NCBI GenBank assembly: GCA_004194705.1
Contig: SADC01000432.1
Span: 1-64,000 of the forward strand
Direction: 5' to 3'
Length of the DNA stretch: 64,000 bases
From: Ditylenchus dipsaci
Lineage: Eukaryota > Nematoda > Chromadorea > Rhabditida > Anguinidae
Shown: positions 58,985 through 64,000 of the stretch, in pieces
Layout of the letters: each line of letters begins with the position of its first letter
Numbering within the stretch: position 1 is the first letter of the stretch
Translations under genes and position numbers: made by a program
Notes under the pieces: generated by a model
The model's database searches: none
Told to the model about the DNA's origin: nothing
What the model saw: only the letters and a program-made list of their open reading frames with translations

Positions 58985-61183
58985 TTACACTAACTCTAAT
59001 TTCCACAGTTTTTTCTCTAGCTCTACTATTTTATGCCTTTGGGTTTCAACCTCATGGTCCTTTGCCAGGAGTTTGTCCTTTAGTACGACCAGAGCTGCTA
59101 TCTCTTCTCCGTCTGCTCTAATATTTTGCCTATGTCTCTTGGAATCTAATCGCAGAATGGCATTGTAGTTTGTCATCAACTCTTCATAGGCTTTCTTCAT
59201 TGTGTTTAGTTCCTCAGTTGTTTCCAGTAGTTGTAGCTCTGCCTGCAAACAAATTTATTAGTATGTGAATGTTTTTATGGGTCTCTACCCTTCTTAGTCG
59301 TTTCGTAGTCAATTTGTTCTCTTCCCTTTCCATGCTCTCATCTTGTCTTGGACCCGGTTGGAGTACAGCTTCACCATATTTTTTGATGGGTGTCAGTTGT
59401 GAAGAATCTGGTTTCGCACAGTCTCAACTCCCAGTCTTGATTTGCTCAATTCATTAAATCTGAAGTTGAACTCATCAGGAGTTTGCACTTCCTTATGCCT
59501 TACTGCTGGTGCAGCACTTTTTTCTGCCTCTGATTGACTTAACCTTTCTTGCAAACGTGCAACTCTGATTTGCAAATTCTTGTTTTCTTTGGCCAACATC
59601 TCCAAGCGATGGTTGACACTTTTATACCTTTCCGCAGACACTTCTAGCTCTGTCCTGAGTTCTCTTTCCTTCTTTTCTAGTAAGGCTCTCTCTTGCCTCC
59701 ATTCCTTGAGCAAAGTGTTTAGTCGATCAGCGTCCACATAGCGACTTGAATTGTCTTTGTTAAGTTGCTCAATAAGTTTGTCTCTTCTTAGTATGCGACC
59801 ATTCAACTCTTTTTCTTCAGTTTCTAGCTGAGAGATGCGTTGTTTGAGAGTACTGATAGCCTGACTATGCCTTTTTCTCTCCTCCCACAACTCAGAAGAG
59901 ATCTAAAAAACTTATCTAGGTATATTCTTGGTATATATCTTTAGTCAGTTACCTTGCTCTGCACGCTGGCATCACTTTTTTTCAGCCTTTTTTCAAGGCT
60001 ATCTAGCTCTCCTTTCTGATTTTGTAGGGAAATTCCAAGGTTTTTATTTTCACGCAAAAGTCGATCATTTCCTTCTTCATCAAAGCTGCCTCCGAGTTGG
60101 GGTCAAGTGGTTTGCGAGCACTACTGAACTTGGTTCTTTCTCTATAGGCAACATTCTCGTCCATCAATTGCTGCAATATTTTTTTTTAGAAAAATAAAGT
60201 TGTTTCAGGAGGTCGCTGTTTAATGTATTTTGGTATACTATTTCAACTTCTACACAAAAGATCTTTAAAAGTGGCATGCCTATAAAAATCGAATTCATAA
60301 AAAATTGAGGCGTGGACCAGCAATTCTTTCGGACCATCCTATTTTTCACTCGTTTCGTGGCCAATCTAATTTTAATGACTTATTCTACTTTTAAAATAAG
60401 GCAGAAATTTTTTATTAGATTCAGTAGAACGTTTATGATAAGGTGCAAGGCAGAAGAAAACTGCTGGTCCCCCGCTTTTTCTCAGTGTAACGCACGGGCA
60501 TGCCCTTTTATAATATTAATGTTTGAGTGTAAAATAAAAAGAACCTTTTTAGATCTCAAACCTCTTTTTTATACAATGACATACCAGCTCAGTACAACAA
60601 ACCAGCGAAACTTTTTATATTTTTCAATGTTTCTCAGTTTTTGATTATTTTTTCCTTCAATCTTCACAAAAACTTTACTGAAACCATTTTATTTTAACAA
60701 TAACCTTTTACAGTGTACTCCACTAGTCCACCTAAAACCTCACCCTATTCCTTTTATCCAAGGCCACAATCTTTAGTCTCAATCTGCGTGTCTCGTTGCG
60801 ATGCCTTAGCAGCAATGTTTCAGGCTCCACAACTCCTGCAGAAGCAGCTGTCAGACCAGTAGAGGTGGCAGGCCGCAGGGTGTGGGTATCGCCACTTGAT
60901 TGTCTGTCCATTGAACCAGCTGTAAAATGCAAGTGTTCATCAGTTTTGATAAATTACAAACTTGAATTGGATAGGGAAGAGTTTTTTTTCGACCTTCTGT
61001 CTTCTATGTCTTCAACTGTGCCCGAGTCACTGGCTTCTTCTTCATCCCATGGTTGGAGTTGCTGCTGGACTCTATGCCTGATGCCTCTTCCTCATCATAT
61101 TGTTGGTGTTGGTTGGAATCATTCTCGTTTTGAGCATTTCCAACTGGTGGTTCTTGTCGAGGAATCGATTCAGTTACGATGGT
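58985..61183 (-). CDS. Coiled-coil protein, probably cytoskeletal or centrosomal; unidentified
   Basis: Exons on the minus strand: 61183-60962, 60919-60744, 60171-59953, 59902-59289, 59242-58985 (first exon not seen). The first exons encode a Ser/Glu-rich disordered part (YDEEEASGIESSSNS; SMDRQSSGDTHTLRP) ending in ETLLLRHRNETRRLRLKIVA. The rest is nearly continuous heptad coiled coil (for example LNTLLKEWRQERALLEKKER and MLAKENKNLQIRVARLQERL), ending KKLWKLELV. The 60962/60919 junction keeps phase. One-base breaks lie near 61060, 60060 and 59400. No catalytic motif is visible and I do not recognise a named family. Long charged coiled coils of this type often act at centrosomes or cilia (inference). 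Confidence 0.7.
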
Positions 61184-61906
61184 CTAAAATATTCTTTTAA
61201 TGGCGTGTGGACGAGTCTGGCTGGTGCATAATATTTTCACGTGTCAGAGAAAGTAAACTGTCGTGTTAATGACTCTTACATTTATTTTTTGTACGGTAGT
61301 TTCCAACCGGTCTTTTATGGCCCTACCCGATTTTCGGTTAAACGTTTTCGGGCTTTTCTAAAAAAATTGCAAGTAAAAGAGCCTTTGAAGTTAAAAAAAT
61401 TAAAGATAATAGAAATACAAGCGAATAGAATTCCGTGGCGATAACTGGATGACCCTGTTAGAATTTCGGTATGAGTTTCCTATTTCTGAATTTCCGATAA
61501 TTTGATACTAAATTTTTTGAATTCCGAACAATGAATCAGGTCTCATATCGGGCCAGCGCGAGATTCAGACTGCTGCTGGCATTCGTGCTGTCATTAATAC
61601 TCGTTCACCGCATCTTAGACATTTTCACAGATGGTTTTAAAAAGAGCTGTCACATCGAGTTTTGTACTGAGGTTTTCTTTTGAAAAATTTAAAAAAGCTT
61701 TAGTCCTCCTAGTGACCTCAGAATATAATTTTTTGGCCAAGTTACGAGGAGGGGGTAATTGTTTACTTCGGGAGCACCCTTTTACAAACCTCTTTTTTTT
61801 TTAAAATAATCCACTACGTAGATAGTGCGCCTAAGCAAAAAAGCTGTTTGTAAATAAGGGCCCGAAGTAAAAAAGTGCCCGAGTGGGGCTTACGATGTTT
61901 GCCATA
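61184..61906. other. 5' side of the coiled-coil gene
   Basis: Should contain the first exon(s) and promoter of the coiled-coil gene. A short open stretch near 61240-61440 on + is AT-rich and without similarity. No feature could be fixed. Confidence 0.35.
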
Positions 61907-64000
61907 TTGGCTGGTAGTAAATGAATGGGAGGAAGGTACTTACCTTAGCCCTGTTTTGGAATGAAATATATCGGAATAATGCCCCTGGGGTTTTTTCATT
62001 ACCATATATTATACCCCTGGGGTGGTAGTAACAATCAAAAGATTCATGGATTATCCGTATCCTCGGATACGGATAATCGGTAGTAACAATCAAAAAATCT
62101 GCGGATACGGTTGAACATCCGCGGATTAAATCCGTAGTAACAATCAAATATCCGCGGATATTTATCCGTATCCGCAAATTTTATCCTTAGCCTGATCGGT
62201 GGCAGGATAAATCCGCAGATATAAATATTTTTTATGTATTTTAAAATCGATTACTACCCAAAACGCGTGAATACGTTTGAACATGTGTACTATACCACTA
62301 AAAAGAGGTACTTGTTTAAAAAGCAGTCTTTTAGCCGTGTTATTGCTGCCATAAATTTGTTTTTCAAAAATTGTTTAAAATAATTTATTATCGTTTTGCA
62401 CAGAGAAAATGCTTAGCAATCATTAAAACAGCATTCCGAAAACTAATCTATCTGGGCTAAAATTATACTCTGGATTTTAACATAAAACTTTGAAAAAGAG
62501 CTTCTGCGATTTTTGTTATAGAAATTTTTTTAGAAAAATACTTTTTCCAGCCTTGTGTTAGACTTATCGTAAAAATTATAAAAACTTTAAACAGATTTAC
62601 GGAATACTTGTGCAAATTCTTCTAAAACATGGTGCAAAAAAATTTATGCAATATTTCTGGACTGATTTTGTATAATAACACGAGAATAAATATGACTAAA
62701 ACATTTTCCTGGTTTAAAGAAAACATAAAAAATAGTAGTTTAATTTTTTTCACTTTCAGTGGAAATAACCATAGTCATATTTATTCGCATATTTTGTGGA
62801 TATATCTGCGGATTTATCCTTAACTGCGGATAAATTCGCGGATTTTATCCTTATACGCGGATATTTCTATCCGTGATTGTTACTACGGGTTCGCATTCCG
62901 AAAACTAATCTATCTGGGGGAAAGTTATACTCCGGATTTTAAAATAAAACTTTGAAAAAGAGCTTCTGCGGTTTCTAAGTGTACAAATGTTATTAGATAA
63001 ATACTTTTCCCATCCCTGTGTTAGACTAATTGTAGAAATTATAAAACTTTATGAAAAAGATTTAATGGAGCATTTTTTCAAAATTATTCGAAAACATGGT
63101 GCAAAAAGATTGGCTAAAACTGTTTTCAACCAGTAAAATACTACTTTTCACCAGTAAATTTATTCTTTTCACCAGTAAATTTGAATTTCAAACAAAATAC
63201 TTATATTATACCAGTAAATTACTGACTTTTGCCAGTAAATTACTGATTTCTACCAGTGAATTTTGCGGGAATTTAAATTTTTCAGTCAGAAAATATGCTC
63301 AACTGGTCGAAATCCCACCCCAGGGTGGCCAGAAGCCCTGAAAGTTGGTTTTTCGGGAGTTGACTGAAAGAGGGGGGTAAACTTTTTGCAAAATTTGAAT
63401 GGGCGGATCAGAATTCCAGTCCGATCGGCTTAATCGCTCAGAATTTCAGGTTTATGGTGGTTTTGAGTGGTCTACGGTCAAATTTTTGCAAAAATTCACC
63501 ACCCCTCCTTCAGTCAACTCCCAAAAAACCAACTTTAGGGGCTTCTGGCCACCCTGGGTGGGATTTCGACCAGTTGGACATATTTCCTGACTGAAAAAAT
63601 TTAAATTCCTGCAAAATCACTGGTAGAAACCAGTAATTTACTGGTAAAAACCAGTAATTTACTGGTAGAAATAAGTACCGTATTTCCTCTAATTGCCGCC
63701 CCGTGGCGGCAATTAGAAGCATGCAATTTTTTCAAACTTCAAGTGGTTCAAAACTCGTGTTTTAATTTACTGTTTCAGCTGTGTAAAAAGTGCCTGTTAG
63801 ATTTTTGAAATCCCTCGCAGGCACTTTTCAGACAGCTCAAACAATAAATAAAAACATAAATTTCAGGCCACTTGAAGTTAGGGGTCGATAGGGGGCTACC
63901 ACCCCTGGGGTAAAAACCCTGGGAATACTATCACCAAAATTAGGGTATATTAATTTCATTCCGAAACAGGGGTAACTACCTTCCTCCCATTCATTTACTA
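61907..64000. mobile_element. Nested foldback region, cut by the window end
   Basis: Outer arms 61907-62030 and 63893-64000 are inverted (GGTAGTAAATGAATGGGAGG and complement) and the right end runs off the window. Inside are: arms of TCCGCGGATA units with GTAGTAACAATCA ends (62031-62225; 62800-62885); a direct duplication (62428-62640 and 62890-63108); an element with GGCTAAAACTGTTTTCAACC terminus, CCAGTAAATT arms and the shared core (63112-63670); and a palindrome (63722-63885) after a CCGTATTTCCTCTAATTGCC motif. No coding content was found. Confidence 0.65.

Overview
The window looks like nuclear DNA of a small invertebrate animal. It is AT-rich, its protein genes are split into many short exons by GT-AG introns (mostly 40-750 nt), and two genes end at AATAAA signals. 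The recognisable genes are animal genes: KRIT1/CCM1, MAPKAPK2/3, AFG3L2 and POLR3G. No operons, ribosome binding sites, CRISPR arrays, rRNA genes or convincing intact tRNA genes were seen. I cannot name the phylum.

Layout. 1-15 kb: almost no recognisable genes; one 1.29-kb near-perfect palindrome (2805-4092), a GC-rich element (7541-7970), small MITEs and two orphan exon-like pieces. 15.2-17.1 kb (+): a three-exon gene for a secreted cysteine-rich Ly6/three-finger-like protein. 18.6-23.0 kb (-): KRIT1-like gene, with a mariner-type MITE in one intron and no visible FERM F2/F3 exons. 23-29.9 kb: non-coding, scattered MITEs. 29.9-31.4 kb: a FLYWCH zinc-finger gene between inverted arms made of a 17-bp tandem repeat, with an 8-bp target duplication. 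31.9-43.6 kb (-): MAPKAPK2/3-like kinase gene whose last introns hold a three-layer stack of transposons (32304-39219, including a captured SEC12/PREB fragment) and a hAT-like element (40631-42331). 44.7-49.2 kb: pogo-like and foldback elements. 49.3-53.1 kb (+): AFG3L2 m-AAA protease and, 183 bp later, RNA polymerase III subunit RPC7 (POLR3G). 54.0-58.8 kb: a palindromic MITE and a 4.1-kb decayed hAT element with further insertions in it. 59.0-61.2 kb (-): a coiled-coil protein gene. 61.9-64.0 kb: another nested foldback element, cut by the window end.

The most striking theme is a group of foldback transposons. Each carries subterminal arms built from its own short tandem repeat, yet several share one conserved palindromic core, and most have 8-bp target duplications with hAT-like ends. 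One carries a piece of a host SEC12/PREB gene with its intron.

The host genes do not form one pathway. They cover cell-junction/angiogenic signalling (KRIT1), p38 stress signalling (MAPKAPK2), mitochondrial proteostasis (AFG3L2) and Pol III transcription (POLR3G). Every gene with a good family match shows single-base frame breaks, many at homopolymers. This suggests base errors in a long-read assembly more than gene decay, so exon coordinates are given as seen and frames are described as interrupted.
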